Counted from the first letter of the stretch, positions 33,872 to 42,610 are shown. The stretch is DNA of 64,000 nucleotides from Aeromicrobium wangtongii (GCF_024584515.1 NZ_CP102173.1:1922001-1986000), one strand, 5' to 3'. Translations and numbers: made by a program. The notes: generated by a model from the sequence alone, not told the origin.

Positions 33872-35172
33872 TGCGGACGCTGCTTCGCCTGGCCACCGCC
33901 GGTTCGGTCGACGACGGGAAGTCGACGCTCGTGGGCCGGTTGCTCTACGACTCCAAGTCGGTCCTCGCCGACCAGTTCGACGCCGTCGAGCGGGTCAGCC
34001 GCGACCGCGGACTGGCCTCGGCCGATCTGGCGCTGCTAACGGACGGCCTGCGCTCCGAGCGTGAGCAGGGCATCACGATCGACGTGGCCTACCGGTACTT
34101 CGCGACGTCCGAGCGGTCGTTCATCCTGGCCGACTGCCCCGGCCACGTGCAGTACACCCGCAACACCGTCACGGGCGCCAGCACGGCCGATGTCGTGGTG
34201 CTGCTGGTCGACGTGCGCCACGGCATCCAGGAGCAGACGCGGCGCCACCTGGCCGTCGCGTCGCTGCTGCGCGTCCCGCACGTCGTCGTGGTCGTCAACA
34301 AGATCGACCTGGTCGACTTCGACGAGGCCACGTACACCCGCGTGTCCGACGAGGTGCTCGCATCCGCCCGCAGCCTGGGCCTGTTCGACGTCGCCACGAT
34401 CCCGGTGTCGGCACTGAACGGCGACAACGTCGTCGACCGCTCGACCCGCACGCCCTGGTACGACGGACCGAGCCTGCTGAGCTATCTCGAGCAGCTCTCC
34501 CCCGTCGGCAGCCCGCACTCCGAGCCGCTGCGCCTGCCCGTGCAGCTCGTGATCCGCCCCCAGCAGGCGGCCGGCGACGAGTTCCGCGACTACCGCGGGT
34601 ACGCCGGCCAGATCACCTCCGGGCTGGTCCGGGTCGGCGACGCCGTCACGGTGCAGCCCAGCGGCCGCACCAGCACGGTCACTGGCATCGACTTCGCCGG
34701 CGACCAGCTCGAGGAGGCATTCGCACCGCAGTCGGTCACCATCCGGCTGGCCGACGACATCGACATCTCCCGTGGCGATCTGATCGTCACCTCGCGCAGC
34801 GTCCCGCCGGTGACGCAGGACATCGAGGGCACGGTGGCCTGGCTCGCCGACCACGCCTTGGTGCCGGGCACGAAGGTGCTGCTCAAGCACGGCACACGGA
34901 CGGTGCAGGCGATGGTCCGCGCGCTCGGCGGCAAGCTCGATCTGGACTATGCCCGGCTCCTGCCGGCCGACTCGCTCGGGCTCAACGACATCGGTCACGT
35001 GACCCTTCGTCTCGCGGCGCCGATCCCCGCCGAGGAGTACCTGCACTCGCGCGACACCGGCGCCTTCCTCCTGATCGACGCCCAGGACGGTGGCACCCTG
35101 GCCGCCGGGATGGTCGGAGACGCCCTGCTGGACACCGTCGCTGCGGTGGGCGCCCAGCCAGCGCCTGCATGA
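33871..35172 (+). CDS. cysN: Sulfate adenylyltransferase subunit 1, GTPase (CysN)
   Basis: A 433-residue EF-Tu-like GTPase that drives ATP sulfurylase. G1 is GSVDDGKSTLVGRLLYDSK, G3 is DCPGHVQYTRN, G4 is VVNKIDLVDFD; two beta-barrel domains follow. There is no C-terminal APS kinase (CysC) fusion, unlike CysNC of mycobacteria. This fits an APS-reductase route to sulfite. Overlaps cysD by one base and cobA by four, so the complex subunits are made in coupled fashion. Confidence 0.96.
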   Translation: MRTLLRLATAGSVDDGKSTLVGRLLYDSKSVLADQFDAVERVSRDRGLASADLALLTDGLRSEREQGITIDVAYRYFATSERSFILADCPGHVQYTRNTVTGASTADVVVLLVDVRHGIQEQTRRHLAVASLLRVPHVVVVVNKIDLVDFDEATYTRVSDEVLASARSLGLFDVATIPVSALNGDNVVDRSTRTPWYDGPSLLSYLEQLSPVGSPHSEPLRLPVQLVIRPQQAAGDEFRDYRGYAGQITSGLVRVGDAVTVQPSGRTSTVTGIDFAGDQLEEAFAPQSVTIRLADDIDISRGDLIVTSRSVPPVTQDIEGTVAWLADHALVPGTKVLLKHGTRTVQAMVRALGGKLDLDYARLLPADSLGLNDIGHVTLRLAAPIPAEEYLHSRDTGAFLLIDAQDGGTLAAGMVGDALLDTVAAVGAQPAPA

Positions 35173-36371
35173 CGTCCGCAGGAAGCCTTCCGCTGACCCT
35201 GCGTGTCGCCGGCCGTCGCGTCGTGGTCGTGGGCGGTGGGCACGTGGCCACCCGGCGCGCGCTCGCGCTCGTCGAGGCCGGCGCACGGGTCGTCGTCGTG
35301 TCGCCGGACGTGTCGGACTCCCTCGCGTCGTCGATCGGGCGGGGCGACGTGGAGTGGATCGACCGTGGCTACGTCTCGGGTGACCTCGCCGGCGCCTGGC
35401 TGGTGCAGACCGCCACCGACTCCCCCGTCGACGGCGTGGTGGCCGCCGACGCCGAGGCGGCCCAGATCTGGTGCCTGAAGGGGGGCGACCCGGAGCACGC
35501 GACGGCCTGGGCACCCGCCGTCGCCCAGGTCGACGACGTCCTGGTGGCGGTCAGCGGCGGCGGTGATGCCCGCCGGGCCACCGCGCTGCGTGACGGGGTG
35601 GCCGCGGCCCTGCAGTCCGGCGAGCTGCCCATGCGCCACCGCACCCACCACCCGGACGGCTTCGTGGCGCTGGTCGGCGGCGGTCCCGGCGACCCGGGTC
35701 TCCTGACCACCCGCGGCCGGCGCCTGCTGGCCGAGGCGGATGTCGTCGTGATCGACCGGCTCGCCCCGCACAGCCTGCTGGCCGAGCTGGACGATGATGT
35801 CGAGGTCGTCGACGTGGGCAAGATGCCCGATCACCACCCGATCCCCCAGCACGAGATCAACGCGATCCTCGTGGACCGGGCGAAGCAGGGCAAGATCGTG
35901 GTGCGGCTCAAGGGCGGCGATCCCTACGTGTTCGGGCGTGGCGGCGAGGAGCTGATCGCCTGCCGTGACGCCGGCGTCCCTGTCGAGGTCGTGCCGGGCG
36001 TCACCAGTGCCGTCTCGGTGGCGGCCGCCGCCGGCATCCCGGTGACCCACCGAGGTGTCGCCCGCGGGTTCTCGGTGGTCACGGCGCACGAGGACATCGG
36101 CGACCTGCCCCACACGGGGGCTCACACGCTGGTGATGCTGATGGGCGTCAAGCGCTTGGCCGAGACGTGCGCGCAGCTGGTGGCCTCCGGGCACCCGCCC
36201 GAGACTCCGGCGGCCATCATCGAACGCGGCTTCTCCCCCACCCAGCGGGTCACGGTGGGGACGCTGGAGACGCTGCCGGGCGCGGCCGAGGCCGCCGGGG
36301 CGACATCCCCGGCCATCACCGTGATCGGAGACGTCGTCAGGTTGTCGCCGGCCTGGGCCGCGCGCTCTTGA
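35169..36371 (+). CDS. cobA: Siroheme synthase-type uroporphyrinogen-III C-methyltransferase
   Basis: A 400-residue two-part enzyme. Residues 1-155 form the precorrin-2 dehydrogenase-like Rossmann domain (VAGRRVVVVGGGHVATRRAL). The rest is the SAM-dependent methyltransferase (VALVGGGPGDPGLLTTRGRR, VRLKGGDPYVFGRGGEE, VVPGVTSAVSVAAAAGIPVT). Together they convert uroporphyrinogen III towards siroheme, the cofactor of sulfite reductase, which explains the position in the sulfur operon. The N-terminal domain is shorter than in E. coli CysG. ATGA overlap with cysN. The 3' end overlaps the opposite hypothetical gene by 35 bases. No sulfite reductase gene lies in the window. Confidence 0.92.
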   Translation: MTSAGSLPLTLRVAGRRVVVVGGGHVATRRALALVEAGARVVVVSPDVSDSLASSIGRGDVEWIDRGYVSGDLAGAWLVQTATDSPVDGVVAADAEAAQIWCLKGGDPEHATAWAPAVAQVDDVLVAVSGGGDARRATALRDGVAAALQSGELPMRHRTHHPDGFVALVGGGPGDPGLLTTRGRRLLAEADVVVIDRLAPHSLLAELDDDVEVVDVGKMPDHHPIPQHEINAILVDRAKQGKIVVRLKGGDPYVFGRGGEELIACRDAGVPVEVVPGVTSAVSVAAAAGIPVTHRGVARGFSVVTAHEDIGDLPHTGAHTLVMLMGVKRLAETCAQLVASGHPPETPAAIIERGFSPTQRVTVGTLETLPGAAEAAGATSPAITVIGDVVRLSPAWAARS

Positions 36372-36630
36372 TCGCCAGCCGGCGTGCCTCGTCGATCAGC
36401 GCCGCCATCGGCAGCTCGCGCATGTCGTTGCCGGAGATGGACGCGTCCTCGCCGTGCGGGCGGACCGCGATCTCCAGGACGCTCCAGGAGCGATCCGAAC
36501 CGCGGCGGTGGAGCCGGAATCCGACCTCCCAGTCATCAGCGAGTCGCATCGCCACCAGGCGTTCGCCGTGCTCATCCACATGGAGCGCATAGGGCTTCGA
36601 GACGTTGTCCATGAGCTCAGCGAGATTCAT
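36337..36630 (-). CDS. Hypothetical protein
   Basis: A 97-residue protein without recognised domain. It begins MNLAELMDNVSKPYALHVDE and contains alternating beta-like and charged stretches (WEVGFRLHRRGSDRSWSVLE). It has no cysteine, signal peptide or membrane segment. It overlaps the cobA 3' end by 35 bases on the other strand. The ATG at 36630 has no strong ribosome binding site. Real but unassigned is my best judgement. Confidence 0.55.
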   Translation of the reverse strand: MNLAELMDNVSKPYALHVDEHGERLVAMRLADDWEVGFRLHRRGSDRSWSVLEIAVRPHGEDASISGNDMRELPMAALIDEARRLAIKSARPRPATT

Positions 36631-36704
36631 GTCGACTCCGTGGGTCGGTCGTGAGCCGACGCTAGCACCGCGCGCCCCGCATCACCATGATGTGCCGTCC
36701 GGTC

Positions 36705-37994
36705 CTAGGCGGCGCGAGGTTCCTGTTTCGTGAACCTGGCGTGGCGTCTGGGTCTCTGCTCGGGGTCGATCCGGGTTGGCGGGATGATCTCGGGGATCCC
36801 GTCGGCTCCCATCCGAGCTTCCCACTCCCCTTCGTGGACCAGGAAATGATGGAAGTGGCACAACAAGGCTGCGTTGTTGAGGTCGGTCGGTCCGCCCTCT
36901 GACCAGAAGTTGAGGTGGTGGGCTTCGCACCACGCCGGTGGGCGGTCGCAGTCCGGGAACACGCAGCCCTTGTCACGTACGGCCAGCGCCAACCGCTGGT
37001 GGCGGTCGTAGAGGCGCTTGGTCATCCCGTGGTCGATGACCCGGGTGCCGTTCTCCAGATACAGAGCGACGAGGTGCGCGTTGCACGCCAGACGCTGGGC
37101 CTTGCGGGCTGACATCGGAGTGCCGGAGGTGTTGGTCGCTGTTCCCTGGCCAGTGCGCAAGTCATCAACATCGATCGTGACGGCCACAGTCGCAGCGAGG
37201 CCACCGGACTGCGGCAACGCCCCTGTCGGCAGGTGGGTGATGAGCTCGGTGAACGCGTGCCCGAGCTTGCGATCCCTCGGCAACGCCAACCAGTCATCGG
37301 CGCCCATGCCGTGGTGCTCAGCATTGGCCGCCGTGCGACGTGGGGCGATGATCCCTTCCAGGGCCGCCCGCAGGGTGTCGGCATCCGCATCGGGGATCGT
37401 GAACGCCCCATGCGTGGTTCCATCACCCCGCCGCCGCATCGACAGCTTGGTTGCGTCCCACGCCTTCTGCTCCTGCTTGCGCAGCTGCTCACCCAGGTGC
37501 TCATCGGCACCGTCGGGGTCGATCACTTCGAGGACTCTGTTCGCCAGCCGCTTCAGATCGTCCAGACCGTACTCGCCGGCGAGGCGGATCAGGTGCGCCT
37601 CGGCATCGGTCCGCTCTTGGTCCCCGCACCAGTCGGGCAACGCATCGATCGCCTTCATGATCACCGCCGCCTGATCGGTGGACAGGTCACCGCGAGCCCA
37701 AGCCGCTTGACTGGCCTCGACCCCGGTCACCCGAGCCAGCCCGACCAGCTTGGCCGCCTCGCCCTTGCTGATCCCGGCGCTGGCAGCAAGCCAAGTCGTC
37801 GTGGACGTTGCACCGTCGTCCTTCGCGAGGCCCATGTCCTCGGCGCATCCAGCCAGTCGCGACAACGCGGCATCCATCGACGTCCGCGCCCTCACGACCG
37901 CGAGCGCGACCTGCTTGACCTCCGAACCGGTCAACGTCCAGGGCTCGAGCGCGGCGAGATCCTCACTGACCGATGAGAGTTGATCGAGGATCAT
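36705..37994 (-). CDS. DUF222 and HNH endonuclease domain protein (13E12-like)
   Basis: A 429-residue protein of the family called REP13E12 in mycobacteria. Residues from about 20 to 300 are DUF222 (LTGSEVKQVALAVVRARTSM, WLAASAGISKGEAAKLVGLA). The C-terminus has an HNH nuclease motif: CVFPDCDRPPAWCEAHHLNF, then WSEGGPTDLNNAALLCHFHH, with the two CxxC-like cysteine pairs, His-His and Asn expected. It would nick or cut DNA; its biological role is not established. Members occur in many copies in actinobacterial genomes. A LexA-type box lies 20 bases upstream of the ATG. Confidence 0.9.
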   Translation of the reverse strand: MILDQLSSVSEDLAALEPWTLTGSEVKQVALAVVRARTSMDAALSRLAGCAEDMGLAKDDGATSTTTWLAASAGISKGEAAKLVGLARVTGVEASQAAWARGDLSTDQAAVIMKAIDALPDWCGDQERTDAEAHLIRLAGEYGLDDLKRLANRVLEVIDPDGADEHLGEQLRKQEQKAWDATKLSMRRRGDGTTHGAFTIPDADADTLRAALEGIIAPRRTAANAEHHGMGADDWLALPRDRKLGHAFTELITHLPTGALPQSGGLAATVAVTIDVDDLRTGQGTATNTSGTPMSARKAQRLACNAHLVALYLENGTRVIDHGMTKRLYDRHQRLALAVRDKGCVFPDCDRPPAWCEAHHLNFWSEGGPTDLNNAALLCHFHHFLVHEGEWEARMGADGIPEIIPPTRIDPEQRPRRHARFTKQEPRAA

Positions 37995-38013
37995 GGACGG
38001 GCTCCGGAGCGAC

Positions 38014-38029
38014 TAGAACGTATGTTCGA
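38014..38029 (-). promoter_or_regulatory. LexA/SOS box upstream of the DUF222-HNH gene
   Basis: Read on the minus strand, TCGAACATACGTTCTA. It matches the actinobacterial SOS box TCGAAC-N4-GTTCGA except for one base and lies 20 bases before the start codon, in a position to block the promoter. Mycobacterial 13E12-family genes are known members of the LexA regulon. Confidence 0.75.
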
Positions 38030-38117
38030 TTCTATCCGACATGCGTCTGCCCTCGCAAGGCCTCATCCGCACTAATTTGCTGTTATTTCAGTACTTAAGC
38101 GGCCAAAACTACCGCTA

Positions 38118-38558
38118 TCAGCGGGCGCCGAAGACCTGCGCGTAGTACCAGCGGCCGGAGGAGTCCTTCGCGGCTCCGACCCCGATGTAGCGGTACGACT
38201 TGGTCAGGATGTTGCGGCGGTGACCGGGCGACTTCATCCAGGCCTTCGTGACCGACTTGACCGAGGTGTATCCGTAGGCGACGTTCTCACCCACGCGCGA
38301 CAAGTGGCACTTCTTGAGCACGACCCGGATGTCCTGGTGGAACATCCGCTTCGCCTTGGCCTGCCGACGGGCGTGCGCCTCGGCGTAGCGGTCGACACAG
38401 CTGGATGCCTTGAGCTTCTTGAGGTCGCGCTTGGTGCGCTCGGCATTGGTCTTCTTCACGACATCGGACTCGATCTTGCCCGAGGACGCCGCGGACGCCG
38501 GCGCGACAGGCAGGATCAGCAGGGCTGCGAAAAGGGCGATCAGGAGGGGTCTGCGCAT
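38118..38558 (-). CDS. Secreted CAP domain-containing protein
   Basis: A 146-residue exported protein. A signal peptide (RRPLLIALFAALLILPVAPASA) is followed by a CAP/SCP-PR1 domain. The CAP pattern is seen in KTNAERTKRDLKKLKASSC, RRQAKAKRMFHQD, VGENVAYGYTSVKSVTKAWM, SPGHRRNIL and YYAQVFGA. Two cysteines may form a disulfide. The mature protein is very basic. Bacterial CAP proteins have no settled function. It stands alone between the HNH gene and rtcB. Confidence 0.88.
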   Translation of the reverse strand: MRRPLLIALFAALLILPVAPASAASSGKIESDVVKKTNAERTKRDLKKLKASSCVDRYAEAHARRQAKAKRMFHQDIRVVLKKCHLSRVGENVAYGYTSVKSVTKAWMKSPGHRRNILTKSYRYIGVGAAKDSSGRWYYAQVFGAR

Positions 38559-38648
38559 GAGATGGCTCCGGGGGAAGGCGGATCGTTCACCCGAGGACGC
38601 TACCCGCCCGTCTCGACCTCACCAACTCGCGCCGGTGTGACCGTCGCT

Positions 38649-38678
38649 GGAGGGGGCCGACTCCCGTCAGCCCCCTCC
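38649..38678 (-). terminator. Terminator after rtcB
   Basis: A 9-bp stem GGAGGGGGC / GCCCCCTCC with a 12-base loop begins 6 bases beyond the rtcB stop codon. Confidence 0.6.
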
Positions 38679-38683
38679 CCCGG

Positions 38684-39856
38684 TCAGTCGCCCTTCACGT
38701 TGACGATCTGCCGCAGCGTGTGACGAACCTCGACCAGGTCAGCAGCGTCCTGCATGATCACGTCGATGTCCTTGTACGCCGCGGGGATCTCGTCGACGAA
38801 GGCCGCCGTGTCGCGGTACTCGATGTCTCCCATCGCGACCCGCAGATCGTCCTGGGTGAACTGCTTGCGGGCCTTGGACCTGCTGTACTCGCGCCCGGCC
38901 CCGTGGGGGGACGAGTTCAGGGCAACCGGGTTGCCCTTGCCCACCACGACGTACGACCGCGTTCCCATGGACCCCGGGATCAGGCCCATCGTGCCGGAGG
39001 AAGCGTCGATCGCCCCCTTGCGGGACAGCCAGACGTCCTTGCCGAAGTGCTTCTCCCGGGCCGTGTAGTTGTGGTGGCAGTTGATCTCCTCGAGCCGCTC
39101 CACCTCGTCCGTGCCGACCCAGTCCGCGAAGCACGCCACGACCCGGTCCATCATCTCCGCGCGGTTGAGCAGCGCGTACTTCTGCGCCCACTGCAGCTCG
39201 GTGATGTACGCATCGAACTCGTCCGTGCCCTCCACGAGGTACGCCAGATCGCGATCCGGCAGATCGATCCACCATTTGCGGCACAGCTCCTGCGCGATCG
39301 CGATGTGCCGCTGCGCGATCTTGTTGCCGACACCGCGCGATCCGGAGTGCAGGAACAACCACACCCGGTCGTCCTCGTCGAGGCTGACCTCGATGAAGTG
39401 ATTGCCCGATCCGAGCGTGCCGAGCTGCAGCTCCCAGCTCTTCGCCCGGTCGGCCGGGTCGAACCCAGCGGCCTCGGCATCGGCGCGCAGCTCGTTCACG
39501 CGCGCCTGGGTGTGCGCTCGGGTGATCGCGCGGTTGGCGACCCCGGCGGACAACGGGATCGCCCTTTCGATCGCCAGGCGCAGCGTCCGGCGATCCGTCG
39601 GCAGCTCGGAGGCCACGTACGGCGTCTTGACCGCGATCATCCCGCAACCGATGTCGACCCCGACAGCAGCGGGGATGATCGCGCCGAGCGTCGGGATCAC
39701 CGAGCCGACCGTCGCCCCCTTGCCCAGGTGGGCGTCGGGCATCAGTGCGAGGTGCGGGTAGATGAACGGCATGCTGCTGGCCGTGTGGGCCTGATCGCGG
39801 GCGTTGGAGTCCAGGATGGAAGCCCAGCTGAACAACCGCTGGGAGAGCTTCTCCAT
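38684..39856 (-). CDS. rtcB: RtcB family RNA-splicing ligase
   Basis: A 390-residue GTP-dependent 3'-phosphate RNA ligase. The metal site is visible in PDAHLGKGATVG and AVGVDIGCGMIAVK (D68 and C71), then LGSGNHFIEV, FLHSGSRGVGNKIA, INCHHNYT and the guanylylated His in NSSPHGAGREYSRSKA. It joins RNA ends that carry 2',3'-cyclic phosphate or 3'-phosphate and 5'-OH. The length is that of the RtcB2-type group. There is no RtcR or RtcA next to it. The ribosome binding site before ATG 39856 is weak. A terminator ends only 34 bases upstream (see findings). Confidence 0.93.
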   Translation of the reverse strand: MEKLSQRLFSWASILDSNARDQAHTASSMPFIYPHLALMPDAHLGKGATVGSVIPTLGAIIPAAVGVDIGCGMIAVKTPYVASELPTDRRTLRLAIERAIPLSAGVANRAITRAHTQARVNELRADAEAAGFDPADRAKSWELQLGTLGSGNHFIEVSLDEDDRVWLFLHSGSRGVGNKIAQRHIAIAQELCRKWWIDLPDRDLAYLVEGTDEFDAYITELQWAQKYALLNRAEMMDRVVACFADWVGTDEVERLEEINCHHNYTAREKHFGKDVWLSRKGAIDASSGTMGLIPGSMGTRSYVVVGKGNPVALNSSPHGAGREYSRSKARKQFTQDDLRVAMGDIEYRDTAAFVDEIPAAYKDIDVIMQDAADLVEVRHTLRQIVNVKGD

Positions 39857-39890
39857 GAGATGTCACTTTCGGTGAGTGGGTGGATACAAC

Positions 39891-39923
39891 AAAAAAGCCC
39901 CGACCGCAGGCGCGGTCGAGGCT
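39891..39923 (-). terminator. Rho-independent terminator between the leader ORF and rtcB
   Basis: On the minus strand GCCTCGACCGC / GCGGTCGGGGC pairs in 10 of 11 positions around a GCCT loop and is followed by six Ts. It is the most canonical terminator in the window. It ends 34 bases before the rtcB ATG, too close to leave room for an independent full promoter. Confidence 0.85.
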
Positions 39924-39946
39924 CGGTGTCCGGAGCGGTTGGCTGG

Positions 39947-40060
39947 TCAGCCAGCGCTGGTTCCCGGGTACGGGGCATCGGCCGCAGGCCATCCCTGGCG
40001 ATTGCGGAACGAGAGCTCGAGCTGCACGAGATAACTACGGCGAATCGGCGTCGACATCAT
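39947..40060 (-). CDS. Small ORF upstream of rtcB (37 residues)
   Basis: MMSTPIRRSYLVQLELSFRN and 17 further residues, ending PYPGTSAG. AGAGGAG stands 6 bases before the two ATGs. It contains several A/T-ending codons (ATT, CGT, AGT, TAT) that are uncommon here. It lies between the SRPBCC gene and the terminator upstream of rtcB. It may be a leader peptide or an independent small gene. No similarity is known to me. Confidence 0.5.
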   Translation of the reverse strand: MMSTPIRRSYLVQLELSFRNRQGWPAADAPYPGTSAG

Positions 40061-40107
40061 GAAGCTCCTCTCGGGTACCAGGTGGGTGGGCGATGCGTCG
40101 CAGGACG

Positions 40108-40581
40108 TTACACCATGTCTGGGGTGCCCGGCGATTCCTGCGCTGCGATCCAGGCGTTGAAGTGCCGCTCCCCCTGGCGCATCACCTGCCGGTGGGCCAG
40201 GACGAATAGCGGTCGCAGGGCCCACGACGTCCATCGCATCCATCGGCGGCGGGTGTCCACGCGCCAGTCGATGACCATCGAGGTCTCCCCCGGGCCGTCC
40301 TCGAACGCCACGGCACCGTGTCCCTCCAGATCACCCGTCGCCGTGAAGCTCAGCGCACCGGGACGCTGCGTCGTCAGGTCATCGAGCGCGAACCGCAGCG
40401 AGTACGCGAACGGGCTGTCGACCCGCACGTGCATCCGTGAGCCGTCGAACTCGCTGACCTGCACCGCGGGCCACCAGACCATCGGGTCAGGAGTCGCCAG
40501 CAATGCGTCCAGGACGTCCCACAGGTCCTCCCGCGACAGCGGGACCGACCAGCGGGAGACGAGCGAGTAGTCGGCGGCCAT
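40108..40581 (-). CDS. SRPBCC family protein
   Basis: A 157-residue START/polyketide-cyclase-like protein. It begins YSLVSRWSVPLSREDLWDVL, the typical N-terminal strand and helix, and continues with beta strands (VSEFDGSRMHVRVDSPFAYS, TSMVIDWRVDTRRRWMRW) and a long C-terminal helix (LAHRQVMRQGERHFNAWI). It probably binds a hydrophobic ligand. It starts directly after the TAG of the upstream membrane protein gene, so the two are translationally coupled. Confidence 0.8.
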   Translation of the reverse strand: MAADYSLVSRWSVPLSREDLWDVLDALLATPDPMVWWPAVQVSEFDGSRMHVRVDSPFAYSLRFALDDLTTQRPGALSFTATGDLEGHGAVAFEDGPGETSMVIDWRVDTRRRWMRWTSWALRPLFVLAHRQVMRQGERHFNAWIAAQESPGTPDMV

Positions 40582-40983
40582 CTATGCCTGGTGTGCGGTG
40601 CGGGTACGGCGCAACCACCACAGCCCGATGAACGGCAGCACCAGCGGGACGAACCCGTAGCCGCGGCCGAAGTCCGACCACACGGTCTCGTCCGGGAACA
40701 GTCCCTCGTCCACGAGCGACACGATGCCGACCGCCAGCACGCCGACCAGCTCGATGCCGATCGTCACGAGCGCGAGCCGACGGCGGTTCAGCGCCAGCGC
40801 GGCCGTCGCGAGGATGTAGACGACGCCGGCGAAGGCCGACAGGACGTACGGCACCACGGTGTCGGAGTCGACCTCGGCGATCAGCTGCACGATGGATCGC
40901 GCTGACGCGGCCAGCGCGAACACCGCGTAGACGGCGACGAGGGCGCGGCCGAAGCCGTGGGAGGTGTCGGGACGTTCAGGCAT
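40582..40983 (-). CDS. Membrane protein of unknown function (133 residues)
   Basis: Four hydrophobic segments are visible (RALVAVYAVFALAASARSIV, PYVLSAFAGVVYILATAALA, LALVTIGIELVGVLAVGIVS, GFVPLVLPFIGLWWL). It has a polar N-terminus (PERPDTSHG). No domain is recognised. ATG 40983 lies inside the end of the upstream membrane protein gene (8-base overlap), and its TAG abuts the SRPBCC start. The longer open frame would translate the upstream gene out of frame and is rejected. Confidence 0.68.
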   Translation of the reverse strand: MPERPDTSHGFGRALVAVYAVFALAASARSIVQLIAEVDSDTVVPYVLSAFAGVVYILATAALALNRRRLALVTIGIELVGVLAVGIVSLVDEGLFPDETVWSDFGRGYGFVPLVLPFIGLWWLRRTRTAHQA

Positions 40984-41341
40984 AGGTGCCCTTCCAGATG
41001 CCCAGCAGGCGGATCGAGAGCACCGCGACGCTGAGCATCGCCACGACCACGACACCGGTCCCCCAGCGGGACTTCTCGGCGATCCCCCACAGCACGGCCG
41101 CCGGCGGGATGACGACCATCGTGACCAGGTAGGAGATGAACACGACACCGTCGACGTCGCGTGACGTCTGCCCCAGCGCGATCGATCCGCCGACCAGCAA
41201 GCCGATCAGGACGATCTCCAGCACGGACACCGCATAGAACAGCGGATTGCCGAACGGCCGCTGGGTCACGGTGTGCCACGCGGCGAACGCCGCGACCAGC
41301 GCCCCGAGGATCGCGATGCCATAGGCGACGGGATCGGTCAC
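40976..41341 (-). CDS. Membrane protein of unknown function (121 residues)
   Basis: Four hydrophobic helices (VAYGIAILGALVAAFAAWHT, FYAVSVLEIVLIGLLVGGSI, VFISYLVTMVVIPPAAVLWG, GVVVVAMLSVAVLSIRLLGI). It starts with GTG 41341 after AAGGG. It is the first gene of a three-gene operon with another small membrane protein and an SRPBCC protein. Function unknown. Confidence 0.68.
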   Translation of the reverse strand: MTDPVAYGIAILGALVAAFAAWHTVTQRPFGNPLFYAVSVLEIVLIGLLVGGSIALGQTSRDVDGVVFISYLVTMVVIPPAAVLWGIAEKSRWGTGVVVVAMLSVAVLSIRLLGIWKGTYA

Positions 41342-41437
41342 GCACTGCCCTTGCTCGAGGCCCCTCGCACGAGAGGGGGCGGTCGGATGTCGAGCCGATT
41401 CTCCCACGCGCCCGGGAGAGCCCCGCAGGCCCGTCGG

Positions 41438-42610
41438 TCAGGAGAAGGCGTTCTCCCCGGTCAGCGCCTGGCCCAGGATCAGCTGGTGCATCTCGACGGT
41501 GCCCTCGTAGGTCAGCACCGACTCGAGGTTGTTCATGTGCCGGATCACCGGGTACTCCAGCGAGATGCCGTTGGCGGCCAGGATCGTGCGGGACGTCCGG
41601 CAGATGTCCAGCGCCTCGCGGACGTTGTTGAGCTTGCCGAAGCTGACCTGCTCGGTGGTCAGCCCCACCGCGTCCTTGCGGCGTCCCAGGTGCAGCGCCA
41701 GCAGCAGCCCCTTGTGCAGCTCGAGCGCCATGTCGGCCAGCTTCGCCTGCGTCAGCTGGAAGCCGCCGATCGGCCGGCCGAACTGCTGACGGGTGCGCGC
41801 GTAGTCCAGCGCTGTCTCGAAGGACGATCGGGCAGCGCCCATCGAGCCCCACACGATGCCGTAACGGGCCTCCGTCAGGCACGACAGCGGCCCCTTGAGC
41901 CCACGCACCTCGGGGAACATCGCCGATGCCGGCACCCGGACCCCCTCGAGCACCAGCTCGGCCGTCGACGAGACGCGCAGCGACATCTTGTGCTTGATCT
42001 CGCGGGCGCTGAACCCGGGGGTCTGCGTGGGGACCGCGAAACCCCGGATGCCCTCATCGGTCTGCGCCCAGATGACCGCGACATCGGCGAAGGTGCCGTT
42101 GGAGATCCACATCTTGCTGCCGTCGAGCACCCAGTCGCTGCCGTCGCGGCGCGCCGTCGTCCGCATGCTGCCCGGGTCGGAGCCGTGATCGGGCTCGGTC
42201 AGCCCGAAGCAGCCCACGAGCTCGCCGGTGCCCATCCCCGGCAGCCACCGCTGCTTCTCCTCCTCCGAGGCCCAGCGCCAGATCGCGTACATCGCCAGTG
42301 ATCCCTGCACCGAGACCATCGAGCGGATGCCGGAATCGCACGCCTCGAGCTCGGCGCACGCCAATCCGTAGTCGACCGACGACATGCCCGGCAGCGTGTA
42401 GCCCTCCAGGTGCATCCCGAGCAGGCCGAGCTTGCCGAACTCGGCGAACAGCTCGCGGGGATGGGGCGCCCCGCCGGCCTCGAACCACTGCGCCACGTGG
42501 GGCTGGACGTGCTCGGCCAGCATCGAGCGGACGCTGCCGCGCACGGCGATCTCCTCGGCCGTCAGCAGGTCGTCGAGTGACAGGGGGTCCGTGGCGTTGA
42601 AGACAGGCAT
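41438..42610 (-). CDS. Acyl-CoA dehydrogenase, glutaryl-CoA dehydrogenase type
   Basis: A 390-residue flavoprotein. The GCDH-like features are IRSMVSVQGSLAMYAIWRWA, CFGLTEPDHGSDPGSMRTTA, WVLDGSKMWISNGTFADV, RQQFGRPIGGFQLTQAKLAD and the catalytic Glu in LTYEGTVEMHQLILGQALTG. It would oxidise and decarboxylate glutaryl-CoA to crotonyl-CoA in lysine/tryptophan breakdown, passing electrons to ETF. No other genes of that pathway are adjacent. ATG 42610 is chosen; the frame extends into the opposite sigma factor gene by chance. Confidence 0.88.
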   Translation of the reverse strand: MPVFNATDPLSLDDLLTAEEIAVRGSVRSMLAEHVQPHVAQWFEAGGAPHPRELFAEFGKLGLLGMHLEGYTLPGMSSVDYGLACAELEACDSGIRSMVSVQGSLAMYAIWRWASEEEKQRWLPGMGTGELVGCFGLTEPDHGSDPGSMRTTARRDGSDWVLDGSKMWISNGTFADVAVIWAQTDEGIRGFAVPTQTPGFSAREIKHKMSLRVSSTAELVLEGVRVPASAMFPEVRGLKGPLSCLTEARYGIVWGSMGAARSSFETALDYARTRQQFGRPIGGFQLTQAKLADMALELHKGLLLALHLGRRKDAVGLTTEQVSFGKLNNVREALDICRTSRTILAANGISLEYPVIRHMNNLESVLTYEGTVEMHQLILGQALTGENAFS

